A stretch of DNA of 64,000 bases from Protea cynaroides (GCA_028583415.1 CM053269.1:27656254-27720253); one strand, 5' to 3'. Shown: positions 46,055 to 57,310, counted from the first letter of the stretch. Program-made: numbers and translations. Notes: generated by a model not told the origin, from the sequence alone.

Positions 46055-46399
46055 AAAGGTTAGGCCAAACCATGGCTAATGGGAAGATTTAAAATTCATC
46101 AGTTGTTGATTTCCATCATTATCAACACTAATGGAAAATAGCAATGTCAAATGTCATTGTGAAACTGTCTTTTGCTTATTGATGTTCAAAGATTCTATTG
46201 TATGAGAATTCTAGTGTTGGGCTAGTAGAGGCTATTACTAACATCTTGGCCTTGAAACTTCCATTATTGGTTCAGAATAGAATAATTTTGGTGTATTACA
46301 ACATCTTTCTTTGAACTCAGCATGGAAGTTTGTCATTGTTCTGTTTTATCGATTCTAGGACTGAATGACGACCCAAGCAAATGATCTTAGCTACAATCT

Positions 46400-46970
46400 T
46401 GTTATGTTTTATTGATCATAGGATTTAGGATATATTGGATTATATGAGCTTTATTAATTATCTAAACTAATTATTTAGTGGGAGTCTAATTAAATCAGTC
46501 TGGTTGGTTCGTCACTCGGTTGAGAGAGATAACCTTGTAAGATATTTTATGGGCTAAATTAATTATAAGATTAGTTGGTTCAGTGGGAGTCTAGTTACAG
46601 GTAAACCGGTTTAAGTATGATTAGAGATGGACCAACCTGGTCCACTGTGGGACTGGTCCAGGGTTGGGGGTGGTATTATAAATACCAATGGTTAGAGTCC
46701 CCACAGCCACGGTGTTATTTTCTTCTCCTGTTCGCATACGCAGAGAGAAGGTCAAGGGATCCCGACAGGCTGTGGAAAACTTTGATCTAAGCATTCCAAG
46801 CATTCAAATAAAAGAAAAACGGTCGAAAATCAATCTACAGCAAGAGGTATGTGTCTAATCATTTATTTTCAATACCCATTGTATTCTAGTAATCTGTGTG
46901 GTATGTTCGATAGGGTTCATGGGGAATCCCATGGGAAAATCCAAAGAGGATCTATAAAAAAATTCTTACA
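46400..46970 (+). repeat. Element 5 (Copia) 5' LTR, approximate
   Basis: Proposed from TGTTATGTTTT to ATTCTTACA, directly before a primer site. It has a TATA box at 46677. The left border is a guess because no 3' LTR is in the window. Confidence 0.45.
46677..46684 (+). promoter_or_regulatory. TATA box in element 5 LTR
   Basis: TATAAATA in GGTATTATAAATACC, about 290 nt before the LTR end. Confidence 0.5.
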
Positions 46971-46971
46971 G

Positions 46972-46984
46972 TTGTATCAGAGCC
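46972..46984 (+). other. Primer binding site of element 5
   Basis: TTGTATCAGAGCC, one base off the TTGGTATCAGAGC usual for plant Copia elements, one base after TTACA. Confidence 0.6.
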
Positions 46985-47301
46985 TTCTACACAGATATAG
47001 AATCGATGGGAAAGTATTGTTAAATCTTTATGTTTGATTGGATTGGAAAAGGGAGAGATTTTTCTTCTAAAATTCTCTACGAACCTGTTAGGGTTGGGAT
47101 CCTTGAAAAAAAATTTCGAACCATTAAAAAAAATAAGTCATACAGGATTGTAGGCCTCGGAGAGACGGAGCCGGCAACATAAAATAGGTCGCTGGAATCT
47201 ACCTGACGTGCTCTCACGCGCCGCCTGAAAAAGAGCGTGAGATCCACGCGCCGACGGTAATTAAGAAAAAAAAAAAAGAAAAGGCATAGTAGGGCTGATG
47301 T
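46985..47301 (+). other. Element 5 leader, left part
   Basis: Non-coding leader up to the GATGT target copy (47297-47301). It should continue at 61822. Confidence 0.5.
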
Positions 47302-47585
47302 TGTCACACCTCAATTCTGATCCAACCAGAATGGTGTGAGTCAACCGTCATTGAACCAACGGTTCACACCAAGATCTCGAATAGGCCGTGTCCACTCATA
47401 CAAACCATTACACATAACCACAATCAGAATATAAATATACAGCGGAAGACTTTAAATAAAATGAACTGAGAATCTATTGATAACTTTAAATAAAATATCA
47501 AATTATCCAAATCCAAACAAATAACTATAATATCATTACATCTCTTTAATCCAATCGAAAATACTAAAAATAAATAAAAACCCAA

Positions 47586-47720
47586 TCAAAAGTACACGCA
47601 GAAAGGGCACTCGCATGAAGCGTCATGCTCGTCCTCTCCTGCCTGTACATCCAACGCAGCAACACCACCATTAATCGGAGCATTCATGTAGTCATCCACA
47701 GTGTAACCTGCATCAACATC
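47586..47720 (-). pseudogene. LTR micro-ORF, element 4 3' LTR copy
   Basis: Frame DVDAGYTVDDYMNAP, then DVQAGEDEHDASCECPFC and VYF-stop. Open to 47777 upstream without ATG. The conserved part follows GATGTTGATGCAG, which looks like a splice acceptor. Listed as pseudogene only because a start codon is not visible; the frame itself is intact. Confidence 0.55.
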
Positions 47721-49316
47721 TAAAACATGTATATATACAAAGGGTGAGCTCACAACACAGCTCAGTAAGACAATCAAACAGTTTCACAATATTATACATG
47801 AGTAACAATCAATTTTATGATGTTGTCTGGTTTTAAGTTGCAATGTGCTATAGAAAGGTTTGGTGGCCCCCGCACCTCTATACACGAGTGTGTGGCACCT
47901 CATGGATCACACACCCATCGGCCCACAAGCACCCATCATGGAATAGAGATAGAGCTAAGATACCCACGTACCTCCCCTGATACTCTACCCATACCAGTAC
48001 CTAAGCCCCTACTGGCCAGGGCTCGCAAACTGGGCTCGCAACTAACCAATCCTATATGTCATCAATGTATGCTCTATCCCAGCACAGCCGTCTACGGCAT
48101 AGAGATAGAGCTAAGGCATTCCCACACCTCCCCTGATGCCATATCCGCAACTAACCCACTAGGATAGAAACAATACGCAGGTAGACCTTATCCCAACATA
48201 ACTCTCTACGGCATAGAGATAGAGTTAAAGCATCGTGGACAAGCCAGCGTCGACCTCGGAGACCACAGTACCACATAACAATGGTTGGGCCAACATCAAT
48301 ATCGGATACCACCGTACCACGACCTTCCCCTGATGCCCCACCCATACCAAGCATGTTAAGACAGAATACTACAAAAGGTGATAATGTGAAGAGCGATCCC
48401 AGGCCCATGCCCCACTCCACACACTAACGAAAACAACCACATGCCTAACAATCAGATCCTATCAATGCATGAATAGTAATAATAACCGAAGTAAAGGATG
48501 GCATGTGGATATGCACAAACAACACATCTTATATAATCAGGTGATTAACAATAATTTACTGTCCCTTAATTGTTAGGTTTAGGTCAGATTCCCTTACCTG
48601 ACGCTCGTTCGATAACTTGCTCCACGTCGCAAGGTCCAAACGATATGTCACATAGTCCTACAATATTATTAGGGTCTCATTAGAATATACTGTTTAGGGT
48701 TTCATGTTGGTCGGAAACCAACACGGTTACAAAACACCCTCACAGAGCTGACCGGTGGCATGTACCGGTCGCAGCTCTGTGGGAAAGACTGGCGACCGGT
48801 ATGGTCATCTGGTCCCCACAGACCAGCCTCCCGAGGGATACCGGTGGCAACATACCAGTCGCACCATGTGCAACCGGTATAGTCGACCGGTATGTCTCTG
48901 GAAGACCATACATGGGTTTTCGACTGCCGTCGATCGTCCTCCATAGATTTCCAAGGTTTCTCCTATCCATTCTAAGTCTAATCATTGAGTTAGAGTTATC
49001 CCTAACTCATTCGAGTCTCGTTTCGATGAATATCATCTCAAAACTCGAATCTAGGGTTTGACGGCAACTTAGGGTTTATTGGCCAAAATAGGGTTTTAGA
49101 TCAATACCTACTTTGCATGGTATTGATCCACCCACACAACCAACATAGGATAAGAAGATTGATTCGAACACTTACCGTTGACTGGCGTAGCGTGAGCTTC
49201 GTCGAACGGTAATGGCGGCACCTTCTTCTTCTTCCTAGTTCCTTCTCCTTTCCAACCTCTTTCTTCTCTAGGGTTTGCGAGAGACAATGGAAAGGATTTG
49301 AGGAGGCTTAAGGGTG

Positions 49317-49324
49317 TATTTATA
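49317..49324 (-). promoter_or_regulatory. TATA box in element 4 3' LTR
   Basis: Minus strand CCTATAAATACACCC, the same as in the two other LTRs of this family. Confidence 0.65.
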
Positions 49325-49615
49325 GGCTAAAAATAGGGTTTAGTACCCCTACTAGGATTAGGAAACTTCTAGGATTCGAAATCGGGAAAATGGGACCCGC
49401 AGAGACCAATTTCCAGATCCCCGCACTTAGCTGCGCAAGCCATACCAGTCGACCGGTACCATCGACCGGTCAACATAAAATGATGACTATTGGTCATCTT
49501 TGGTTCGATTTCATACCTGTTTGTCATCCGCTCGTCCCGTCTGGCCCGGTGATGATCGAAAGACCTGTCACGACACAAACCAAGGTTTAGACCGGGTTTA
49601 CAGAGTACGGGTCTT

Positions 49616-49700
49616 ACAACTCCCCCACCCTTAAAAGAAATTTCGTCCCCAAAATTTACATGTAGGTTTCACAACTCCCCCACCCTTAAAAGAAATTTCG
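49616..49700 (-). repeat. Duplicated polypurine tract of element 4
   Basis: A 30-bp sequence containing AAGGGTGGGGGAGT on the minus strand occurs at 49616-49645 and 49671-49700. The copy next to the LTR is the working-position tract. The inner copy is followed by TGTGAAACC, which looks like an LTR start. Confidence 0.85.
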
Positions 49701-49719
49701 GCCTCGAAATTTGAACATA

Positions 49720-49860
49720 CCTTGATCATTGAAAAGGTTAGGGTACTCCTTCCTCATCGCACTCTCTTCTTCCCAAGTAATTTCCTCCACATTTTGGCTT
49801 CTCCAATGCACCTTCACATAATGGATATCCTTGGTTCAAAGTTGCTATACCTTTCGACTT
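49720..49860 (-). pseudogene. Element 4 chromodomain
   Basis: After the integrase tail the minus strand reads KDIHYVKVHWRSQNVEEITW and EEESAMRKEYPNLF, the plant chromovirus chromodomain pattern (V-K-V-x-W, V-E-E-x-T-W-E, Y-P-x-L-F). Two stops precede it near 49850. The domain is thought to steer integration by binding histone marks. Confidence 0.82.
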
Positions 49861-50219
49861 GAGAGCATCACAGGCACCACTTCGAATGTTAAGTCTTCAG
49901 TCAAGTCTGGGGGATCAGCGGTCAAAATGTGCGATGGATCTCTGACATACTTCTTCAGTAATGATACATGGAACACATCATGAACACTGGACATGGATGG
50001 TGGTAGAGCCAGTTGATATGCTACATTACCATGTCGGGTCAATATCTCATACGGTCCCATATACCTGGGGCAAAGCTTTCCCTTCTTACCAAACCATTTC
50101 AGACCTCGCACCGGTGACACCTTCAAGAATACTTTGTCACCCACTGCAAACTCCAGATCTCGACGTCGATTATCCGCATAGTGCTTCTGTCGAACTTGAG
50201 CTATCTTTACTCTCTCCAT
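49845..50219 (-). pseudogene. Element 4 integrase C-terminal region
   Basis: MERVKIAQVRQKHYADNRRR, GDKVFLKVSPVRG, RYMGPYEILTRHGNVAYQL and VFHVSLLKKYV: the GPY/F module that follows the integrase core in chromoviruses. Separated from the core by a stop at about 50234. Confidence 0.88.
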
Positions 50220-50234
50220 GATTTGATCAATTAC

Positions 50235-51020
50235 TCAACAAGTTTCTTCAACAAACTCCGATCCTACAATTCTTCTTTCCCCCACTTCGTTCCATAATAG
50301 AGGTGTACGACACTTCATTTCATAGAGTGCTTCATATGGGGCCATCTGAATTGTAGCCTGATAACTGTTGTTGTAAGCGAACTCGATAAGTGATAGCTTC
50401 TCATCCCAAGCTCTCTTGAAATCTATTGCACAAGCTCGGAGCATATCTTCCAAAATTTGAATAGTTCGCTCTGACTGTCCATCCGTCTGAGGGTGGAAAG
50501 CTGTGCTGAACTTCAACTTGGTTCCCATAGTTTTCTGTAATCCTTTCCAGAACTTTGATGTAAAATGGGGATCTCTGTCAGATACTATAATCTCTGGAAT
50601 GCCATGAAGTCTGACTATATTATCAACATATAACTTGGCCAGTTTCTCCATGGTATACTGAGGTCTGACCGTAATAAATCGAGCTGTCTTGGTGAGTCGA
50701 TCTACTATAACCCAAACTGCATCCAATGACCTTGGTGTCAAAGGTAAGCCAGTGACAAAATCCATGGTAATGCAATCCCACTTCCATGCAGGTTCTGGTA
50801 ATGGCTGTAGTAAACCTGCGGGTCTCTGCCTTTCCGCTTTAACTTGTTGACAATTCAGACACTGAAACACGAAACGAGCTATATCGGCCTTCATACCCCT
50901 CCACCAATATAGTCTTCTTAGATCATGGTACATTTTGGTACTTCCTGGATGTACCGAATATGGAGTGTAATGAGCTTCAGTGATAACTCGGTCTCTGATA
51001 TCGCAGTCTTCGCTCTCTCA
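50235..51020 (-). pseudogene. Element 4 integrase core
   Basis: The zinc part EAHYTPYSVHPGSTKMYHDL and CLNCQQVK spans a frameshift near 51018. The core from 50933 has the catalytic triad at residues 58 (TMDFV), 119 (VSDRD) and 155 (QSERT), with 35 residues between the last two, the D-D-35-E layout. The core is intact for 232 residues. Confidence 0.92.
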
Positions 51021-51985
51021 GGTATACATAATCGTCCACAATACCTGAGTACCTTGTCTGAATCCAAGGTAAAGTCAGGATTGCTTGCACCCTTCTCTAA
51101 GTCTTCTTGCACTGTCTTGAGATGAGGATCCTGTAGGATTGCTACCTTGACTTCATCAACTAGATCCGACGAGATCTTCAAAGCTGCGAACATCATAGTG
51201 AACTTATGAATTAAGCCTTGCTCAACTGGATCTTCTGCAGTCTATATAATATACTCTTCATCACCTTTGATTGAACTTGAAGTTGCGGCACATAATGCAG
51301 CATTTGTACTTGGTCCAGCCTCAGGTTTCGATGCCCACTTTCTGCTTAAGGCGTCAGCCACAACATTTGCTTTACCCGGATGGTACTGGATGTCACAATC
51401 ATAATCTTTCAACAATTCCAGCCATCTCCTCTGCCTCATATTCAGATCCTTCTGAGTGAAAAGATAAGTTAAGCTCTTGTGATCTGACTTGATCTGAAAC
51501 TTCTCAACGTACAAGTAGTGTCTCCAAGTCTAGATTGCATGAATAACCACTGCTAGCTCCAAATCATGCATAGGATAGTTCTTCTCATGCTCCTTCAACT
51601 GTCTTGATGTGTACGCAATCACCTGTTCTCCTTGCATCAATACTCACCCAATACCCAACCCTGAAGCATCCGTATATAAAGTAAACGGTACATTTGGTTC
51701 TGGGATGGTCAAAATAGGTGCAGAGACTAGTCTTGACTTCAAAGTCTGAAAGCACTTCTCACACTCATCTGTCCATATGAATTTCTCTCCCTTCTTGGTC
51801 AATCTGGTGAGTGGGACAGCGATCCTGGAGTAATCTTCCACGAATCTTCTATAATAACCAGCCAACCCAAGGAAACTACGAATTTCCGCAATAGATTTTG
51901 GTGCTTCCCATCCTACTATAGCAACTATCTTACTTGGATCAACCTTGATACCGTCTTCAGATACAACATGGCCCAAGAAAGCCAC
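51021..51985 (-). pseudogene. Element 4 RNase H and spacer
   Basis: MAFLGHVVSEDGIKVDPSKI, RSFLGLAGYYRRFVEDYSRI (RT thumb/connection), FTLYTDASGLGIG (RNase H Asp), a stop, ASRQ-like text, FQIKSDHKSLTYLFTQKDLN and ANVVADALSRK. Stops near 51643, 51530 and 51241. Confidence 0.88.
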
Positions 51986-51994
51986 TTCCTTCAG

Positions 51995-53138
51995 TCAAAA
52001 CTCGCACTTCTTGAACTTAGCATAAAGCTTCTCTTGTCTCAGCCGTTGCAGGGCTGCCCTCAAGTGCGATGTATGAGTCTCCATGTCCTTAGAGTAGATC
52101 AATATGTCATCGATTAATACGATGACCGAAGTATCCAACATATCATGAAACACTCGGTTCATCAGTTTCATAAACGACGCTGGAGCATTGGTCAACCCGA
52201 AAGACATAACTAGAAACTCATAATGCCCATACCTCGTCCTGAAAGCAGTCTTCGGAATATCTCCGGCCTTGATCTTCAATTGGTGATACCCTGATCGCAG
52301 ATCAATCTTTGAGAAAACCTTTGCACCCTGTAACTGGTCAAACAAGTCATCGATCCTAGGCAAAGGATACCGATTCTTGATCGTCAACTTGTTCAGCTCA
52401 CGGTAGTCAATACACAGCCTTACACTTCCATCCTTCTTCTTGACGAATAATACAGGTGCTCCCCAAGGCGATATGCTAGGTCGTATGAAACCCTTATCCA
52501 ATAATTCTTGTAACTGGGTCTTCAACTCCTTTAACTCGGTAGGGGCCATCTTGTATGGTGCTTTGGACACTGGCGCCGAACCTGGCATAAGGTCTATTAC
52601 AAACTCTGTAGCCCTGTCCGATGGTAGACCTGGAAGCTCCTCTGGAATTACATCTGGGAACTCTCGAACCACATCTATATCTTCCATCTTGAGTGACTCT
52701 GCCGTGAGATCGACTACAGATACTAGATACCCCACTCCCCCTTTCTCTAAGCATCGCTTGGCTTTTAGGGCAGAGAGAATCAGCTTCCGCTTCCTAGATA
52801 GCTTAATCTCAGTGAAACTATACTCCCTTCCCTCTTTGTCAGTAAGCACCAGCTTCCTTTCACCACATAAAAGGACGGCCGAATGATGGCCTAGCCAATC
52901 CATTCCCAAAATGACATCAAAGTCTGCCATCTCGAGTAGTACTAGGTTTGCTTCTAAGTCTCGGCCCTCAATACATACCGTACATGGTCCACAATATTTG
53001 GTCAAAGCCACTTCGACTCCTAGTAGAGAGCGAACTATCAAGCTTGGGTTCAAATGCTTGATTGGTAACTCCATTCGCTTCCCAAAAGAAATCGAAACAA
53101 AGGAGTGCGGGGCCCCAGAGTCAAATAATACTCTGGCG
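51995..53138 (-). pseudogene. Element 4 protease and reverse transcriptase
   Basis: Protease active site VLFDSGAPHSFVSISFG (about 53138-53090), then an open frame of 359 residues from 53074: FDVILGMDWLG closes the protease, then EFPDVIPEELPGLP, LFVKKKDGSVRLCIDYREL, FSKIDLRSGYHQLKIKAGDI, VMSFGLTNAPASF and, around residue 320, VIVLIDDILIYSK with an intact Asp pair. The frame ends at KFKKCEF by a TGA where the family has Trp. An 81-bp insertion lies upstream at 53165-53245. Confidence 0.92.
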
Positions 53139-53164
53139 GGTATACCAGCTACATTTAAAATTCC

Positions 53165-53245
53165 TGGAATTTTCTATCATCCCTTAGTTCTATATGCGCA
53201 TACACACAAATGATAAAGATAAGCCAAATAGTAAGGGAAAGAGTC
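53165..53245. mobile_element. 81-bp insertion between zinc knuckle and protease of element 4
   Basis: Flanked by ATTCC (53160-53164, 53246-53250). Element 2 shows the uninterrupted join (VVTGTVIVAGAP). With one ATTCC copy it adds 86 bp and breaks the frame. The ends have no clear inverted repeats. Confidence 0.65.
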
Positions 53246-53648
53246 ATTCCAGTGACCACATCCGGTGATGCGACTGCCTCTTCAGTGGTGACCGCATAAA
53301 CTCTTCCTTGCTGGGGAGGTTGCTTCTTAGGTAGAGTGCATGTAAGACCCGCACTCTGAAAACCCGGTCTAACCTTGGTTTTGTATCGTGACAGGTCTTC
53401 TGATCATCACCGAGCCAGACGGGGCAAGCGGATAACAAAAAGTGTACGAAATCGGACCAAGTCGACCAATTATACCTGATTTTAGGTATACCGGTCGATG
53501 GTACCGGATGATGGTACCGGTCGACCGGTATGGCCTGCACAGCTATGTGCGGGAATTTGGAAATTAGTCTCTGTGGGTCCCGCTTTCCTGATTTCGAATC
53601 CTAGAAGTTTCCTAACCCTAGTAGGGTTACTAAACCCTATTTCTAGCC

Positions 53649-53656
53649 TATAAATA
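53649..53656 (+). promoter_or_regulatory. TATA box in nested solo LTR
   Basis: CCTATAAATACACCC; it points toward gag of element 4 from the antisense side. Confidence 0.65.
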
Positions 53657-55277
53657 CACCCTTAAACCCCTCAAATCCTTTCCATTGTCTCTCACAAACC
53701 CTAGAGAAGAGAAAGAGCTCGGAAAGGAGAAGGAGCTAGGAAGAAGAAGGAGGTGCCGTCGTTACCGTTCGACGAAGCTCACGCTACACCTGTCAACGGT
53801 AAGTGTTTGAATCCATCTTCTTACCCTATGTTAGTTGTGGGTGGATCAATACCATGCAAAGTAGGTATTTATCTAAAACCCTAAATTGGCCAATAAACCC
53901 TAAGTTGTCGTCAAACCCTAGATTTGAGTTTCGAGATGATATTCATCGAAACGAGACTGAATGAGTTGGGGATAACTCTAACTCAAAGCTTAGACTTAGA
54001 ATGGATAGGAGAAACCCTGAAAATCCGTGGAGGATGGACGACGGCAGTCGAAGAACCCATGTATGGTCTTCCGGAGACATACCGGTCGACTATACCGGTT
54101 GCACATAGTGCGACCGGTATGTTGCGACCGCTACCTCTCGGGAGGTTATCCGTGGGGACCGGCTGACCATACCGGTCGTCGGTCTTTCCCACAGCTGCGA
54201 CCGGTACATGCCACCGGTCGGCCTCCGTGAGGGTATTTTGTGATCTCTGTTGGTTTCTGACCAACATGAAACCCTAAATAATATATTCTAATGAAACCCT
54301 AATATGATGTAGGACGCTGTGACTTGTCGTTTGGATCTTGCAACGTGGAGCAAGTAATCAAACGATCGTCAGGTAAGGGAATCTGACCTAAACCTAATAA
54401 TTAATGGACAGTAAATCGTTGTTAATCATGGAATATCTATGATGTGATGTTTGTGCATATTCACATGCCATCCTTTACTTTCAGTTATTATTATTGTTCA
54501 TGCATTCATAGGATGTAATTGTTAGGCATGTGATTGTTTTCGTTGGTGTGTGGAGTGGGGCATGGGCCCGGGATCGCTCTTCACACCGGCACTTTTTGTA
54601 GTATTCGTCTTAACATGCTTGGTACGGGTGGGGTATCAGGGGAAGATCGTGGTACGGTGGTCTCCGATATTGATGTTGTCCCGGCCATCGTTGGGTGGTA
54701 CTGAGGATTCCGAGTCGACGCTGGCTTGTCCACGATGCTTTAGCTCTATCTCTATGCCGTAGGGAGTTATGTTGGGATAGGGTCTACCTGCGTATTGTTT
54801 CTATCCTAGTGGGTTAGTTGCGGATAGGGTATCAGGGGGAGGTGAGGTTTGGTGGTCTCCGACCCGGCCTGCACGCTCTAGCTCTATCTCTATGCCGTAG
54901 ACGGTTGTGCTAGGATAGAGCATACATTGTTGACATATAGGATTGGTTAGTTGCGAGCCCAGTTTAGGTGAGCCCCGGCCGCAGGGGGCTTAGGTACCGG
55001 TATGGGTAGAGTATCAGGGGAGGTGCGGGTATACCTTAGCTCTATCTTTATTCCATGATGGGTGCATGTGGGTTGGTGGTAGTGTGATTACTGTGCGACG
55101 CCACACACTCGTGTATAGAGGTGCGGGGGCCACCAAACCTTTCTATAGCACATTGCAAACTTTAAACCAGACCACAAAGATAAAATTGATTGTTACTCAT
55201 GCATAATCTTGTGAAACTGTCTGATTGTCTTACTGAGCCGTGTTGTGTGCTCACCCTTTGTACGTACATTGTTTTTA

Positions 55278-55412
55278 GATGTTGATGCAGGTTACACTGT
55301 GGATGACTATGTGAACGCTCCGGCGTATGGAGGTGTAGCTGCTTTGGATGTACAAGCAGGGGAGGACGAGCATGATGCTTCATGCGAGTGCCCTTTCTGC
55401 GTGTACCTTTGA
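55278..55412 (+). pseudogene. LTR micro-ORF, nested solo LTR copy
   Basis: DVDAGYTVDDYVNAP, YGGVAALDVQAGEDEHD, ASCECPFCVYL, stop at 55410. No stop interrupts it despite a nucleotide divergence from the element 4 LTRs that is visible throughout. It follows TTTTTAGATGTTGATGCAG. Confidence 0.58.
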
Positions 55413-55698
55413 TTTGTTTTATTTATTTATTTCAGTTATTTTTTATTGGATTAAAGGGATGTAAAAGATTATTATCCTATGTGTTTGAATTTGAATAATG
55501 GGATATTTATTTAAATTATCATTAGATACTCAGTTCATTCTATTTAAAGTCTTCCGCTGTATATTTATATTCTGATTGTGGTTATGTGTAATTGGTTTGT
55601 ATGGGTGGACACGGCCTATTCGAGATCCTGGTGTGAACCGTTGGTTCAATGACGGTTCACTCACACCATTCTGGTTGGATCAGAATTGGGGTGTGACA

Positions 55699-56891
55699 GT
55701 GCAGGTCCTTGCAATATGACCCACTTACTGGCAGTTGAAACACTTTATATTCAGGTTGTATCCGGCATTCTGTGGCACAGGTGGTGCCGCATTGTTCCTT
55801 GCAGGCACTGCAGCGGTCGGAGCCCTGTATGGGCGGAATGGTCTAGTATTACCGCCACCCGAACTCTCACTAGTAGGTCTCTTCACTCCCCTGTTCTGAG
55901 CAAAGAAGTTGTCCCTCTGACTGGACTCTATCACCCTCGCAACCTGCACCGCCTCATTGTAGATCTTCTTGTCCAGACCCAATATGTGCTCTCTGATGCT
56001 TCCACGTAGCCCCATAGTGAACCTACGTGTCTTGGTCTCTTCCTCTTGCATACTTGCCGGTGCGAAGAAGAATAGTTCTTCATACCTCTACTGATAAGCA
56101 TCCACGGTCGACTGAGATTGTTGTAGGTTGAGGAACTCCTTCTCCATTTGATCCCTGAAACTCTTCGGAAAGTATTTATCGAAGAAGGCAGCTTTAAACA
56201 CTTCCCAACCCACCAGTGTATACTTAGTCTCCAGATATGCCCGTGTAGAATTCCACCAAGCATTTGCGTCTTCTCTTAGCATGTGAGTAGCAAATAAGAC
56301 CTTTTCCTCCTCTGTACATGTCATCAGACGGAAATTTTTCTCCATCTCTGCAACCCACTGTGCTGGCCACAATGGCTTTCCCGTTCTACCAGTGAATGAT
56401 GAAGGCTTCAACTTCAGGAATCTATCCACCGCCCTACTCAGATCGTGCTGTCCCTGCGTGTCTGCTCCGTACCATGGTGGTGGGTACGGATAAGCTCCCG
56501 GGTAAGCAGAAGGCGACGGGAACTGATGCGGTGGTGGTACGTTCTGTGCTTGGCCCATCGGCCTTGGACTACCCTACATCGGCTGTGAGGTATTTTTCTC
56601 TCCAGACTCAGGCGTACCTCCCGTGGGAACAGAACCTGTTGGCCTGAGCATCTTCAGTACCTCGCTCAGGAACTCCTTCTGTTAAGCTTGCATCTGATAG
56701 ACCAGGTTTGTAAGAATGGTCTCTGAATCCCTGTGGGGTGGGCCAGGTAAATTTGTTGGTATTTCTGGAACCTGTTCCTCCTCCACTTCCGGACTTGGCT
56801 CTCTAACATGGTCTTGTTCAACCTGTTCTTCCTCTAGGCGCATCCTGGCCTGATGACGCTTTCGACCCCTACGACCGTTTCCTCCCACCAT
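55699..56891 (-). pseudogene. Element 4 gag
   Basis: ATG at 56891-56889 (MVGGNGRRGRKRHQARMRLE). Then a Glu/Pro-rich N-terminus, stops at 56684 and 56576, and the gag core DLSRAVDRFLKLKPSSFTG, QWVAEMEKNFRLMTCTEEEK, ATHMLREDANAWW, FDKYFPKSFRDQMEKEFLNL. After another stop come MQEEETKTRRFTMGLRGSIR, a basic Pro/Arg-rich stretch and the knuckle KCFNC-Q-stop-VGHIART-C, where the solo LTR interrupts. The four stops I checked fit single changes of CAA or CAG. Confidence 0.9.
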
Positions 56892-57059
56892 CTTAGACTA
56901 TTCTGTTTGGATCTGAGAAGAAGACATAATACGTGAGAACCACAATAATAGTAGTGTTAGTCTTGAATAATACAGGGGAAATAGTCGAGAAGTAAAATTT
57001 CAATTTACACAAATTTTTAAAAAAAAATTTAGGAAGATTTTCTAACTTTTCTGGTGCAT

Positions 57060-57310
57060 ACCGGTCGCAGCATACCGGTCACACATCTGTACATAGGGTT
57101 GCAACCGGTATAGTCGACCGGTCAGAATTTAATTTCTGACCTAGACATTGCGGTCGCATGTCTGGGAGATACCGGTCGACACTCTGTATACAGTGTTGCG
57201 ACTGGTACAGTCGATCGGTCAGAATTAGAATTCTGACCGAGACATAGCGGTCGCACACCTGGGGTGATACCGGTCGACCGGTATAAGCAAAACCGTCGAC
57301 CGGTATGCCC
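57060..57310. repeat. ACCGGT/CGACCGG-rich tract upstream of element 4 gag
   Basis: Many ACCGGTCGAC, CGACCGGT and TGCGACCGGT words, partly palindromic, in about 250 bp. Similar tracts sit in every Tekay-type LTR here. Confidence 0.75.

Larger units (their letters stand above)
47302..49618 (-). repeat. Element 4 3' LTR (2.3 kb)
   Basis: TG...CA bounded on the minus strand. Contains TATA box, ACCGGT-rich tract at about 48730-48895, three copies of a GGCATAGAGATAGAG motif near 47940, 48095 and 48210, and the micro-ORF. Confidence 0.92.
53341..55698 (+). mobile_element. Solo LTR of the element 4 family, nested in element 4
   Basis: Begins TGTAAGACCCGCACTC, ends TTGGGGTGTGACA, 2.36 kb, no internal region. 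Target duplication GTGCA is perfect (53336-53340, 55699-55703). Orientation is opposite to its host. It splits the gag zinc knuckle just at its last Cys. Confidence 0.93.

Noticed and set aside
48151..48420. 89-residue minus frame, also at 60339-60608
   Set aside because: Present twice only because the LTR is; unlike the micro-ORF I saw no sign of codon-level conservation with other families.
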